Assembly: GCF_000519205.1 (NCBI RefSeq)
Contig: NZ_JAFB01000013.1
Span: 186,001 to 250,000 of the forward strand
Length of the DNA: 64,000 nucleotides
DNA from: Amycolatopsis taiwanensis DSM 45107
GTDB taxonomy: Bacteria > Actinomycetota > Actinomycetes > Mycobacteriales > Pseudonocardiaceae
Direction: 5' to 3'
A program made the translations under genes and the position numbers. The notes beneath the pieces are model-generated. The model saw only the letters and a list, made by a program, of their open reading frames with translations, was not told the origin of the DNA and did not search any database. Position 1 is the first letter of the stretch. Every line of letters begins with the position of its first letter. Shown piece by piece: positions 1 through 10,398 of the stretch.

Positions 1-1161
1 AGCGGCTCCTTCCCGCCGCGGCCCGACGGCCGCGCGCGCCGGGCGGCCGCGCTCGCGGGCGGGTACACCACGGCTGGGCACGAGGTGCTGGTGTTGACGG
101 CCGAGTGTTCGGGTGCGCCGGCCGAGGAATGCCCGGGCGGCTACCGCGTCGTCCGGCTGCCCGCGGTGAACGCGCCCGGTCCGTGCATCGGGTTCACCGC
201 CGTGCGCGCGTCCGGCAGGCGCCGGATTTTCCGGGCGCTGCACGAGTTCCGGCCGGATGCGCTGCACCTGCACGGCCAGTTCTTCGACCTGTCAGTGGCA
301 GCGGGTTCCTACGCCCGGCGCCACGGCGTGCCGCTGCTGCTGACGATTCATCCGCGGCCGCCGAACCCGGGCTTCCTTCCTTCGGCCGTTCTCCGGTTGC
401 TGGACGCGATGCTGGTGAAGTCGGTATTGAGCCGGACCGAACCGCGTTACGTGGTTTCCGACAAGGCAGGAAGGGACTATTGCGTTCGCCGTTATCTGGC
501 GGATGAGCGGGCCGTCGAATGCTTTCCGGCATTCGACGGCGGGTGGTTCGACTTCGCGCCGGCCCGTAACATCCGGGCCGAGCAGGCGCTTGGCGACGGG
601 CCGCTGATCGTGTCAATGGGCCACGTGAGCCGCCGACGCGACCTGTTGCCGTTGGTGGAGGCGCTGCCGGCCATCCTGGCGGCGTATCCGCAAACGAGGG
701 TGCTGGTCGCGGGGAAGGTCTATCACGACGCTTTCGCCCGCCGGGCCGAAGAACTCGGCGTGCGACGGGCCGTCGCGGTCCAGGGAGTGGTGCCGCGACA
801 GGATGTCCCGGCGTATTTCGCGGCCGCCGACATCGTCGCGCACGACCTGAACGGCGGCTGCGGCACGGCGTCGCTGGAGGCGATGCTTTCCGGCACCCCG
901 ACCATCATTTCCGTTCCCGCGGACAACTATCCCGGCGTCGAACTGCGCAACGGCGTGAATGCGCTGCTGGTGCCGCCGGACGATTCCGGCGCCGTGGCCG
1001 CCACGGTGATCGGCCTGCTGGACGACCTGGCCCGCGCGAAGCGGATCGCGTGGCGGCAGCGCGAGCTCATCCGGCGCGATTTCACCATGGCGGCGGTGGC
1101 GGCGAAACACCTGCGTGTGCTGGAAAAACTGGTGGCAGACAACACTGTTCGCCGAGGCTGA
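1..1161 (+). CDS. Glycosyltransferase family 4 (GT-B) protein, 5' end cut by window
   Basis: The frame is open from base 1, so the N-terminus lies outside the window; the first residues seen (AALAGGYTTAGHEVLVLT) match the end of the first helix and second strand of a GT4 enzyme. The C-terminal half carries the nucleotide-sugar binding domain, with GDGPLIVSMGHVSRRRDLLPLVEAL as strand/helix start (shown in part) and a SLEAMLSGTPTIIS segment corresponding to the GT4 EAMAxGxPVV donor site; the first Glu of the usual E-x7-E motif is not evident. GT4 enzymes transfer sugars from nucleotide donors to lipid, peptide or glycan acceptors; donor and acceptor cannot be told here. A promoter-like gap of 57 bases separates it from the next gene. 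Function beyond family is unassigned. Confidence 0.8.
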   Translation, partial: SGSFPPRPDGRARRAAALAGGYTTAGHEVLVLTAECSGAPAEECPGGYRVVRLPAVNAPGPCIGFTAVRASGRRRIFRALHEFRPDALHLHGQFFDLSVAAGSYARRHGVPLLLTIHPRPPNPGFLPSAVLRLLDAMLVKSVLSRTEPRYVVSDKAGRDYCVRRYLADERAVECFPAFDGGWFDFAPARNIRAEQALGDGPLIVSMGHVSRRRDLLPLVEALPAILAAYPQTRVLVAGKVYHDAFARRAEELGVRRAVAVQGVVPRQDVPAYFAAADIVAHDLNGGCGTASLEAMLSGTPTIISVPADNYPGVELRNGVNALLVPPDDSGAVAATVIGLLDDLARAKRIAWRQRELIRRDFTMAAVAAKHLRVLEKLVADNTVRRG

Positions 1162-1218
1162 GACAGGGCCGCGGACGTACGATCATCAGCGACCGCCGCA
1201 ACGACGAGGAGGCCCGTC

Positions 1219-2463
1219 ATGTCCGAGTTGAAGGTGGATGTCGACCCGCGGGAACTGGGGTTCGATCCGGACCGGTTGCGCAGGATCGACCGCCACTACG
1301 ACCGCTACCTGGAACGCGACCTGCTGACCAGTTGGGCCGCGGTCGTCGCGCGGGATGGCCAGATCGTGCACGCGACGGTGCACGGGCAGCGCGACCGTGA
1401 GGCCGGATTGCCGGCGGACTGGAACACCCGGTGGCGCATCTACTCGATGACCAAACCGATCACCTCGGTCGCGGCCATGATGTTGTTCGAAGAAGGCGCG
1501 TTCAGCCTCCTCGATGAGATCCGCCGTTTTCTGCCGGAGTTTTCCCAGCCCCGGGTCTATCTTCGCGGAGGAGCGACCAACCCGTCGACCGCGCCGGCCG
1601 CCGAGCCCATCCGGGTCTGGCACCTGCTGACCCACACCTCGGGCCTGACCTACGGGTTCCACCACGGTCATCCGGTCGACGAGATTTACCGCAGGAGCGG
1701 CTACGAGTGGGGGGTCCCCTCGGGGGTGGACCTGGCAGGCGCCTGCGCGTTCTGGGCGAACACGCCGCTGCTGTTCGAGCCCGGCACGGAGTGGAACTAC
1801 GGGGTGTCGACCGACGTGCTCGGCCGGCTGGTCGAGGTCGTCTCCGGAATGCCGCTCGACGAGTTCTTCCGCACCCGGATCTTCGAGCCCCTCGGCATGA
1901 GCGACACCGCGTTCTGGGCGGAGGAAGGCGAAGCGCTGGACAACCTCGCGGCGCTCTACATCCCGCGGCCGGACAACAAACGCGCGATTCGTAACGAGGC
2001 GCTGGGCGCGACCGGACGCAGCCGGCCGGCCTTCCTCTCCGGCGGGGGCGGGCTGGTCTCCACCGCGGCCGACTACCACCGGTTCACGCAGTTCCTGTTG
2101 CGGCGCGGCGAACTCGACGGCGTCCGCCTGCTCAGCCCCCGCACCTTCGAGCGGATGACGCAAAACCACCTGCCCGGCGGTTTCGACCTGGAGCGGATCG
2201 GCCGCCCGCTGTTCGCCGAGACGCGGTACGACGGCGTCGGGTTCGGCCTCGGCTTTTCCGTCCTGCTCGACCCGGTCAAGGCCAAAACCACGGGCAGCGT
2301 GGGCGAGTTCGCCTGGGGCGGCGCGGCGAGCACGGGGTTCTGGGTCGATCCGCAGCAGTCGATCACCGCGATGTTCTTCACCCAGCTGCTGCCTTCGAGC
2401 ACTCACCCGGTCCGGCCCGAGCTGACCCAGCTGGTTTATCAGGCGCTGATGGACGACAAATAG
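1219..2463 (+). CDS. Serine hydrolase, class C beta-lactamase/esterase (EstB) family
   Basis: 414 residues; ATG chosen because it is preceded by GAGGAGG at 1206-1212. The SxxK nucleophile motif is SMTK (Ser76, Lys79), followed by the HTSGLTYGF block and the YGVS tyrosine motif (WNYGVSTDVLG) expected for the second catalytic element. No signal peptide is visible, so a cytoplasmic esterase or peptidase-like hydrolase is more likely than a secreted beta-lactamase. Family members of this length hydrolyse small esters or D-amino-acid derivatives; the substrate is not predictable. It stands alone between a glycosyltransferase and a convergent DegT gene, with a repeat-rich hairpin immediately downstream. 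Confidence 0.88.
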   Translation: MSELKVDVDPRELGFDPDRLRRIDRHYDRYLERDLLTSWAAVVARDGQIVHATVHGQRDREAGLPADWNTRWRIYSMTKPITSVAAMMLFEEGAFSLLDEIRRFLPEFSQPRVYLRGGATNPSTAPAAEPIRVWHLLTHTSGLTYGFHHGHPVDEIYRRSGYEWGVPSGVDLAGACAFWANTPLLFEPGTEWNYGVSTDVLGRLVEVVSGMPLDEFFRTRIFEPLGMSDTAFWAEEGEALDNLAALYIPRPDNKRAIRNEALGATGRSRPAFLSGGGGLVSTAADYHRFTQFLLRRGELDGVRLLSPRTFERMTQNHLPGGFDLERIGRPLFAETRYDGVGFGLGFSVLLDPVKAKTTGSVGEFAWGGAASTGFWVDPQQSITAMFFTQLLPSSTHPVRPELTQLVYQALMDDK

Positions 2464-2547
2464 CGCGAGTCCCGCCTTCCCGTCGTGTGAGTCCCACATT
2501 CCGTCTACGGGAGTGTGGGACTCGCGCTACGGGAGTGTGGGACTCGT
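2464..2547. repeat. Convergent intergenic hairpin and direct repeat (GAGTCCCACA type)
   Basis: GAGTCCCACA (2489-2498) pairs with TGTGGGACTC (2514-2523), a perfect 10-bp stem with a 15-base loop between two convergent genes, so it can act as a bidirectional terminator or processing hairpin. A 20-base segment ending in GGGACTCG occurs twice, at 2505-2524 and 2527-2546. Related GAGTCCCA/GAGTTCCG units recur at 19.3 kb and 56.2-56.4 kb. Confidence 0.7.
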
Positions 2548-2556
2548 GGGCCGTCG

Positions 2557-3663
2557 CTACGCGCCGAGCGCCTCCCTGACCTCGGCGATCACGGTGTCCA
2601 CATCGGACTGCGTGAGCGCCGGGTGGACCGGCAGGGACAGCGCCTGGTCGGTCAGCGCGGTGGCGACCGGGAAATCGGCCGGTGAGGCCGTGAGCACCTG
2701 CGGATGCCCGCGGAAGCAGCCGTGGTCGAAGACCAGCTTCGGGTAGCAGGTCCCGGTACAGATGCCGCGGCCGGCAAGCTCCGCCGCGAGTTCGTCCCGC
2801 GACAGCATCGCGTTGGCGCCGACCAGCACCGTGTAGTGGCTCCACACGTGGCCCCGGCCGGGCAGCACGCGCGGAACGGTCAGGCCGGGTGTGCCGGCCA
2901 GCCCCAGCGTGAGGCGCCGGGCGTTGCGGCGGCGCGCGGCGATCAGCTCGTCCAGCTTCGTCAACTGCGAAATGCCGACCGCCGCGTGCAGTTCGGACAT
3001 CCGGTAGTGCTGCCCCGGCAGTTCGTGTTCGGACACCGACCGCCGACCCTCGTTGCGGAGCAGGCGCAGCCGGTCGGCCAACTCGTCGTCCTGACAGGTG
3101 ATCATGCCGCCCTCGCCGGTGGTGAGGCCCTGCGCGGCGTACAGCGAGAAACAACCAACCCCGAACGAACCCGCCGGCTTGCCGTGGCAGGACGCACCGA
3201 GCGCGTGCGCCGCCTCCTCCACCAGGTACAGGCCGTGCTCGGCGGCCAGCGGGGCGAGCTTGCCCAGATCGGCGGTCTGACCGAACAGGTGCACCGGCAT
3301 GAGCACTCTCGTGCGCGGGCCGATCGCGGCCGCGGCCGCATCCGGGTCGACGGCGAAGTCGTCGCGCGAGATGTCCGCGAACCGCACGCTCGCCCCGGCC
3401 TGCAGGATCGCGTTCAACGTCGGGGCCGAGGTGAACGGCGAGGTGACCACCTCGTCGCCCGGGCGCAGGTCGAGCGCCTGGAGGGCGGCCACGAGCGCGC
3501 TGGTACCGCTGTTCATGGCGACCGCGTGCGCCGTTCCGGTGATCGCGGCGAAGGCCGTTTCGAAACGGGAGACCATCGGTCCTCGGGTGAGCGAGCCCGA
3601 GCGCAGTACCTCGGTCACTAACGGCTCTGCGTCTCGAACATCGACGGCGGTGATCGGAATCAT
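2557..3663 (-). CDS. DegT/DnrJ/EryC1/StrS-family PLP-fold protein lacking the Schiff-base lysine
   Basis: 368 residues with the family landmarks: RGPMVSRFE, the NSGTSAL phosphate loop (residues 51-57), PVHLFGQ and FSLYAAQGLTTGEGG. In active aminotransferases the last block reads FSxxxxKxxTTGEGG with the PLP-binding lysine; here the codon is CAG and the residue is Gln178. The aspartate that normally contacts the PLP ring nitrogen (EDAA) is Glu150 (EEAAH). Sugar aminotransferases of this fold act on NDP-4-keto or 3-keto sugars; members without lysine exist, for example ColD-type 3-dehydratases that use histidine. This one is therefore either a PLP/PMP enzyme of altered chemistry or a non-catalytic protein. 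Divergent from the coupled 44-residue ORF and AMP ligase. Confidence 0.88.
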   Translation of the reverse strand: MIPITAVDVRDAEPLVTEVLRSGSLTRGPMVSRFETAFAAITGTAHAVAMNSGTSALVAALQALDLRPGDEVVTSPFTSAPTLNAILQAGASVRFADISRDDFAVDPDAAAAAIGPRTRVLMPVHLFGQTADLGKLAPLAAEHGLYLVEEAAHALGASCHGKPAGSFGVGCFSLYAAQGLTTGEGGMITCQDDELADRLRLLRNEGRRSVSEHELPGQHYRMSELHAAVGISQLTKLDELIAARRRNARRLTLGLAGTPGLTVPRVLPGRGHVWSHYTVLVGANAMLSRDELAAELAGRGICTGTCYPKLVFDHGCFRGHPQVLTASPADFPVATALTDQALSLPVHPALTQSDVDTVIAEVREALGA

Positions 3664-4091
3664 GTGGTTGCGCTCTTTCTGTGTTGTTCGAAACGCGTGG
3701 GCGCGGGCAGGGCACGCACCCGACAGCGGGCACTGGCGCGTTTCGCGTAATCAGCTTTTCCGGCCGTGGCAAAGGGGATGCCGATATCGTGCAAGAACGG
3801 AAGAGCTGGGTAAAATCGGTCCACCCGACCGTGGTAACCGAATCCGGGTTCCCGGCGCGGGCTTTTCCTGCGTGAACGTGGGTCAGGCGGCACGCTCGGG
3901 CTGGCCTCGGGTGTCTGGCGGGACACGCGCACCCGATCGGCGGCCGGGCACCGGCGCGCATGGACGCACCCGGCAGTTCCACCCAATGGGCTGATGGACC
4001 GCCCGCGCCCGACGGGCTCTACTTTGGTGGAGGACTTTCCACAACCAGACGGGTTCGTGGTGGTTTTCGACGATACACCGGAGGCCCCCGT
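3664..4091. other. Divergent intergenic region upstream of the DegT and ligase genes
   Basis: About 430 bases without a convincing gene. It must hold the promoters of both flanking transcription units. Open frames here have no good ribosome site. I see no RNA gene, strong hairpin or repeat. Confidence 0.5.
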
Positions 4092-4226
4092 GTGACCTCC
4101 GACATTGTGGTGAACACGGAGGTCGCCGGTACGCTCGGCCGTTGCGGCATCCAGGTGGGCGTGGTGGCTCCGAGGATGATCGAGACCGGGCAGTCGCTCG
4201 GGATGGACGGGAGTTTCCTGCTATGA
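4092..4226 (+). CDS. Small ORF (44 aa) translationally coupled to the AMP ligase
   Basis: GTG at 4092 follows GGAGG at 4080-4084, and the stop TGA (4224-4226) overlaps the ATG of the next gene (4223) as ATGA, the usual sign of coupled translation. About 86% of third positions are G or C, as in real genes of this genome. The peptide ends in SLGMDGSFLL. No family is recognised; it has no Ser-based phosphopantetheine site typical of a carrier protein. It may be a leader peptide setting translation of the ligase or a small partner protein. A longer in-frame version from ATG 3960 (88 aa) is possible but has no ribosome site. Confidence 0.45.
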   Translation: MTSDIVVNTEVAGTLGRCGIQVGVVAPRMIETGQSLGMDGSFLL

Positions 4227-5623
4227 AGCTGCTCGGCGAAGGCGCCCGGCTGATCGACGCGATCACCGGCCGGGCACTCGAAGGCACCGAGCTGACCGGC
4301 GAGATCGCCCGCGAAGCGGACGCACTCGCCGCGCTGCCACCGGGCGCGGTATTCCTGCGCGCCGGCCTGGACCTGCCGAGCGTGCTGCGTTACCTCGGCG
4401 CGTTCTCCTCCGGCCGCGCGGTCGCCCTGCTCGACTCGGCGCTCGGCGCCGAAACGCTGACCCGCCTGCTCGACCGGTTCCGCCCCGCCGCCCTCCTCTG
4501 CGCCCCTGGTGAGGAACCTCCGTTCGGCTACGTCGTGAAGGACGACCACTGGGTGCGCACCGACGACGACACCGCCGCGCCGGTCCATCCCGACCTGGCC
4601 GTGCTCCTGTTCACCAGCGGTTCCACCGGAACCCCGCGGCTGGTCCGGCTTTCCCGGACGGCGATGCTGAGCAACGCGCGGGCCATCGCCGACGCGCTGT
4701 GCCTCGGTCGGGACGACGTGGCGCCGACCAGCCTGCCGTTGCACTACAGCTACGGCCTGTCGGTGCTCAACTCGCATCTGATCCGGGGCGCGACCGTGGT
4801 GGTCGAGCCCTCCGGCCTGCTCGGGCGCGGGTTCTGGGACGCCGTCGACGAGTACGGGTGCACCAGCCTCGCCGCGGTTCCTCACCACTACGAGCTGTTG
4901 CGCGGACTGAACTTCGAGCCCGCCCGCTACCCGCGCCTGCGCACCCTGACGCAGGCTGGGGGCAAGCTGCGCGCCGAGCTGATCACCGAGTTCACCCGGA
5001 AGATGCACGGCGTGGGCGGCCGGCTCTACGTCATGTACGGGCAGACCGAGGCGTCACCGCGGATGTCCACGATGCCCGCCGAACGGCTCGCCGAGAAACC
5101 CGACTCGGTCGGGCCGGCGCTGCCCGGGGGCAAGTTCAGCATCCGGCACAACGACGGGTCGGAGACCACCCACCCGAAGATCACCGGCGAGGTCGTCTAC
5201 CGCGGGCCGAACGTGATGATGGGCTACGCCGAGCACGGAGCCCAGCTGGCGCTCGGGGACGAGGCCGGCGGCGTGCTGTCCACCGGCGATCTCGGCTACC
5301 TCGACGAGGAGGGGTTCCTGTTCGTCGCGGGGCGGCTCAACCGGATGGGCAGCGTGTTCGGCAACCGGATGAGCCTGGACGACCTGGAGCAGGCGGTCCG
5401 CGCGACCGGCCTCGGCATCGACGTCGTCGCCGCGGTCCCGGCCGACGACAAGGTGGTGCTGTTCGCCGAGGGCGCGGCCAAGGGCGTGTGCAAGCTGGCC
5501 TCGAATGCGCTGGCCGACCGGCTGCACCTGCATTCCTCCGGCTTCGACGTCCGGCCCATCGCCTCGATTCCGTTGCTGACCAGCGGAAAGATCGACTACC
5601 AGCAGCTCACCGAACAGGTCTGA
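4223..5623 (+). CDS. AMP-forming acyl/aryl ligase (ANL superfamily)
   Basis: 466 residues from ATG 4223; the frame also extends upstream to 4142 but 4223 has a GGAG-like site and the ATGA overlap. ANL motifs in order: FTSGSTGTPR (130-139, ATP phosphate loop), MYGQTEASPRM (A5), STGDLGYLDEEG (A7), GRLNRMGSVFGNRMSLDDLE (A8 hinge), and SGKIDY with Lys456 (A10, the adenylation lysine). The MYGQTEA and FGNRMSLDDLE forms resemble ligases found in surface-polysaccharide and specialised-metabolite loci. It should activate a carboxylate as the acyl-AMP and pass it to CoA or a carrier; no carrier protein is visible nearby. Divergent from the lysine-less DegT protein, suggesting a shared small pathway. 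Confidence 0.85.
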   Translation: MKLLGEGARLIDAITGRALEGTELTGEIAREADALAALPPGAVFLRAGLDLPSVLRYLGAFSSGRAVALLDSALGAETLTRLLDRFRPAALLCAPGEEPPFGYVVKDDHWVRTDDDTAAPVHPDLAVLLFTSGSTGTPRLVRLSRTAMLSNARAIADALCLGRDDVAPTSLPLHYSYGLSVLNSHLIRGATVVVEPSGLLGRGFWDAVDEYGCTSLAAVPHHYELLRGLNFEPARYPRLRTLTQAGGKLRAELITEFTRKMHGVGGRLYVMYGQTEASPRMSTMPAERLAEKPDSVGPALPGGKFSIRHNDGSETTHPKITGEVVYRGPNVMMGYAEHGAQLALGDEAGGVLSTGDLGYLDEEGFLFVAGRLNRMGSVFGNRMSLDDLEQAVRATGLGIDVVAAVPADDKVVLFAEGAAKGVCKLASNALADRLHLHSSGFDVRPIASIPLLTSGKIDYQQLTEQV

Positions 5624-5631
5624 GGCCGGGG

Positions 5632-6462
5632 TCAGAACCAGCGCTCGAGGACCTGGGCGACGCCGTCCTCGGCGTTCGGGGCGGTGATCTCGTCGGCGAC
5701 GGCCAGGACCTGGGGGTGCGCGTTCGCCATCGCCACGCCGTGCCCGGCCCAGCGGAGCATCTCCACGTCGTTGGGCATGTCGCCGAAGGCGATGGTGCGC
5801 TCGGCGGATGCCCCGAGCCGCTCGACCACCTGCGCCAGCCCGCTGGCCTTGGTGATGCCGCGCGCGGCGATCTCGATCAGCCCGTAACCGGCGGAGAAGG
5901 TGACGTCCACCGACGAGTCGAGGACCGCACCGGCCGCCTCGGCCATCTCGTCCGAGCGCATACCCGGATGGCTGACCAGCAACTTGATCGCCGGCCGCCC
6001 GATCACCTCGGCCCGGGGCGTCTCGAATCCCTCGCCGTCGCCCCAGGGGTTGCGATAGCCCGGCTCGATGACCAGGTTCCGCACCTGCGGGTCGATCGCC
6101 CGGCCGCCGATCCGCTCGGCGGCGAAGCCACAGCCGGGCAGCGCCCGGTCCAGTTCCGCCACGACCCCGGCCAGCAGCATCGGCTGCAGCAGTCCCTGCA
6201 CGTCGACGACCCGGTCCGCGCCGACGTCGTAGAGCACCGCGCCGTTCGCGCACACCGCGTACCCGGTGATACCGGCGGCCGCCGCCACCGACGGGATCCA
6301 TCGCGGTGGGCGGCCGGTGGCCAGCACGACCGGCACCCCGTCCTCCCGCACGCGGCGCAGCACGGCCACGGTGCGCGGCGTCATCCGCTCGAAGGGATCG
6401 AGCAGCGTTCCGTCCACATCCGAGGCGATCAACAGCGGTTTCTCCACGTCACCATTGTCCAC
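5632..6462 (-). CDS. Cof-type HAD-superfamily hydrolase
   Basis: 276 residues. Motif I is DVDGT (Asp15, Asp17), motif II is LATGRPP, the conserved lysine lies in PAIKLLV and motif III/IV is FGDMPNDVEML. A large C2B cap lies between motifs II and III, as in the Cof/YbiV group that dephosphorylates sugar phosphates, flavin precursors or PLP. The gene converges on the ligase with an 8-base gap. A GTG at codon 6 (6447) is an alternative start. Substrate not predictable. Confidence 0.88.
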   Translation of the reverse strand: MDNGDVEKPLLIASDVDGTLLDPFERMTPRTVAVLRRVREDGVPVVLATGRPPRWIPSVAAAAGITGYAVCANGAVLYDVGADRVVDVQGLLQPMLLAGVVAELDRALPGCGFAAERIGGRAIDPQVRNLVIEPGYRNPWGDGEGFETPRAEVIGRPAIKLLVSHPGMRSDEMAEAAGAVLDSSVDVTFSAGYGLIEIAARGITKASGLAQVVERLGASAERTIAFGDMPNDVEMLRWAGHGVAMANAHPQVLAVADEITAPNAEDGVAQVLERWF

Positions 6463-6524
6463 GAGCCATGGGGTGGGCCCGCGGCGCCAACGTTGCGGGG
6501 ACGTTCGAGGAGTAGCGTGGCGGG

Positions 6525-7445
6525 ATGCGCGTTGGCATCGTGATCCTGCCGGAGCACCGCTGGTGGGCGGCCGAGCCCAAGTGGCGGGCCGCGGAGGAAT
6601 ACGGCTTCGACCACGCCTGGACCTACGATCATCTCGGCTTTCGGTCGCTGGTCGACGGGCCCTGGTTCAGCTCGGTGCCCACGCTCACCGCCGCCGCCAT
6701 GGTCACCTCGACGATCGGTCTCGGCACGTTCGTGGCCTCCCCGAACTTCCGGCATCCGGTCCCGTTCACCCGCGAACTGATCACCCTGGACGACATCGCC
6801 GACGGCCGCCTCGTCCTCGGTCTCGGCTCCGGTGTCGGCGCGCCCGAGTACGACGCGGTGGTGCTGGGCGAACCCGAGTTGACCGCCCGGCAGCGGGCCG
6901 ACCGGTTCGTCGAGTTCACCGAGGCCCTGGACGGCCTGCTCACCACCGACCGGTTCGACTTCCAGGGCGCCCACTACACGGCGCGGGGCGCCCGCAACCT
7001 GCCCGGTCCGGTGCAACGCCCGCGGATGCCGTTCGTGATCGCCGCCAACGGTCCCCGAAGCATGCGGCTGGCGGCCCGGCTCGGTGACGGCTGGGTGACC
7101 ACCGGGCGGCACCGCGACGACGCCGAGTCGTGGTGGAAGTCGCTCGCCGAACTGTCCGCGACCTTCGAGGAGACGCTCGACGCACTCGGGCGCGACCGCG
7201 GATCCGTGCGCCGGTACCTGATGCTGGACGCGGGCCCGGTGTTCTCGCTGTCCAGCGTGAACGCCTTCACCGACAACGCCGGCCGGGCCGCCGAACTCGG
7301 CTTCACCGACATCATCGCGCACTGGCCCCGCGCGGGAGATCCCTACGCCGGCCACGAGTCGGTGCTCGAGCGGGTCGCGACCGATGTCCTGCCCGGTCTG
7401 ACCGGGCGAAACCCCCGGCCGGATGACTTCCCCGGCGGGGGGTGA
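6525..7445 (+). CDS. LLM-class flavin-dependent oxidoreductase
   Basis: 306 residues; ATG 6525 is preceded by GAGGAG at 6506-6511. The protein starts with a beta strand MRVGIVILPE and carries the bacterial luciferase-like blocks YDHLGF, IGLGTFV, DDIADGRLVLGLGSG and the AARLGDGWVTTGRH region near residue 190 that forms the flavin or F420 pocket. Actinobacterial members commonly use F420 or reduced FMN for oxidations or reductions of unknown small molecules. Divergent from the HAD gene across 62 bases. Cofactor and substrate remain unknown. Confidence 0.85.
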   Translation: MRVGIVILPEHRWWAAEPKWRAAEEYGFDHAWTYDHLGFRSLVDGPWFSSVPTLTAAAMVTSTIGLGTFVASPNFRHPVPFTRELITLDDIADGRLVLGLGSGVGAPEYDAVVLGEPELTARQRADRFVEFTEALDGLLTTDRFDFQGAHYTARGARNLPGPVQRPRMPFVIAANGPRSMRLAARLGDGWVTTGRHRDDAESWWKSLAELSATFEETLDALGRDRGSVRRYLMLDAGPVFSLSSVNAFTDNAGRAAELGFTDIIAHWPRAGDPYAGHESVLERVATDVLPGLTGRNPRPDDFPGGG

Positions 7446-7479
7446 GGTTGCGCTCGGTAGCGTAGGTACGCTCGCCGGC

Positions 7480-9402
<1,923 letters not shown>

Positions 9403-9426
9403 GATTGGCGAAGAGGGAAGCCGCTC

Positions 9427-10398
9427 GTGACCAAATCAATCAACGAGGAAGCCACGGAAGGTCCCGAGCCCGTGGGGACGGCTGAGCCTGCCGAAGGGGC
9501 CGCGGTCGAGACCGTCAAACGCGGTCCCGTCCGTATGGTGCTCGGCGTGGTCAAGACCGCACGGCCGCGCCAGTGGGCGAAGAACGTGCTGGTCTTCGTC
9601 GCGCCGTTCACGGCCGCGAAGATCCTGGACGGCCCGGTGCTGGTGGACGCGCTGATCGCGTTCGCCACCTTCTCGCTGGTCGCTTCGTCGGTGTATCTGG
9701 TCAACGACGCGGTCGACGTCGAAGCCGACCGCGCCCACCCGACCAAGCGCAGGCGGCCGATCGCGGCCGGGATCGTGCCGGTGCCGGTGGCCTACGCGGC
9801 CGCCGCGGTGTTCTTCGCGGTCGGGCTCGGTGTGTCGTTCTTGGCCAACCCACAGCTGGCCATCGTGCTCGCCGTGTACGAGGCCGTGCAGCTGGGTTAC
9901 TGCTTCGGTCTCAAGCACCAGCCGGTGGTCGATCTGGCCATCGTCGGCTCGGGCTTCCTGATGCGCGCGATCGCCGGTGGTGTCGCCGCGAACATCGCGC
10001 TGTCCCAGTGGTTCCTGCTGGTCACCGCGTTCGGCTCGGTGTTCATGGTGGCGGGCAAGCGGTACGCCGAGATCATGCTGTTCGAGCGCACCGGCGCCAA
10101 GATCCGGTCCTCGCTGAAGAAGTACACCGCGAGCTACCTGCGGTTCGTCTGGGCCACCGCGGCCGCGATCCTGATCATGTCGTACGCGCTGTGGGCGTTC
10201 GACCTGCGCCGCGGCGCGGCCGGCTCGATCTGGCCGGTGATCTCCATGGTGCCGTTCGTGATCGCGGTCCTGCGGTACGCGGTGGACGTCGACGGCGGCA
10301 CGGCCGGCGAGCCCGAGGAGATCGTGCTCAAGGACCGCGTCCTGCAGGTCCTCGGCGTGCTGTGGGTCGCGTCCCTCGGGATCACCTTCTACCTGTGA
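9427..10398 (+). CDS. ubiA: Decaprenyl-phosphate phosphoribosyltransferase (DPPR synthase, UbiA superfamily)
   Basis: 323 residues, GTG start preceded by a GGGAAG-type site. It transfers 5-phosphoribose from PRPP to decaprenyl phosphate, the committed step to decaprenylphosphoryl-arabinose. The NDxxDxxxD metal site is seen as Asn93-Asp94, Asp97, Asp101, followed by AHPTKRRRPIAAG; the second conserved region is AGKRYAE. Around eight or nine hydrophobic helices follow a 40-residue polar N-terminal tail slightly longer than in Rv3806c. It overlaps the next gene by 4 bases (GTGA). Confidence 0.95.
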   Translation: MTKSINEEATEGPEPVGTAEPAEGAAVETVKRGPVRMVLGVVKTARPRQWAKNVLVFVAPFTAAKILDGPVLVDALIAFATFSLVASSVYLVNDAVDVEADRAHPTKRRRPIAAGIVPVPVAYAAAAVFFAVGLGVSFLANPQLAIVLAVYEAVQLGYCFGLKHQPVVDLAIVGSGFLMRAIAGGVAANIALSQWFLLVTAFGSVFMVAGKRYAEIMLFERTGAKIRSSLKKYTASYLRFVWATAAAILIMSYALWAFDLRRGAAGSIWPVISMVPFVIAVLRYAVDVDGGTAGEPEEIVLKDRVLQVLGVLWVASLGITFYL

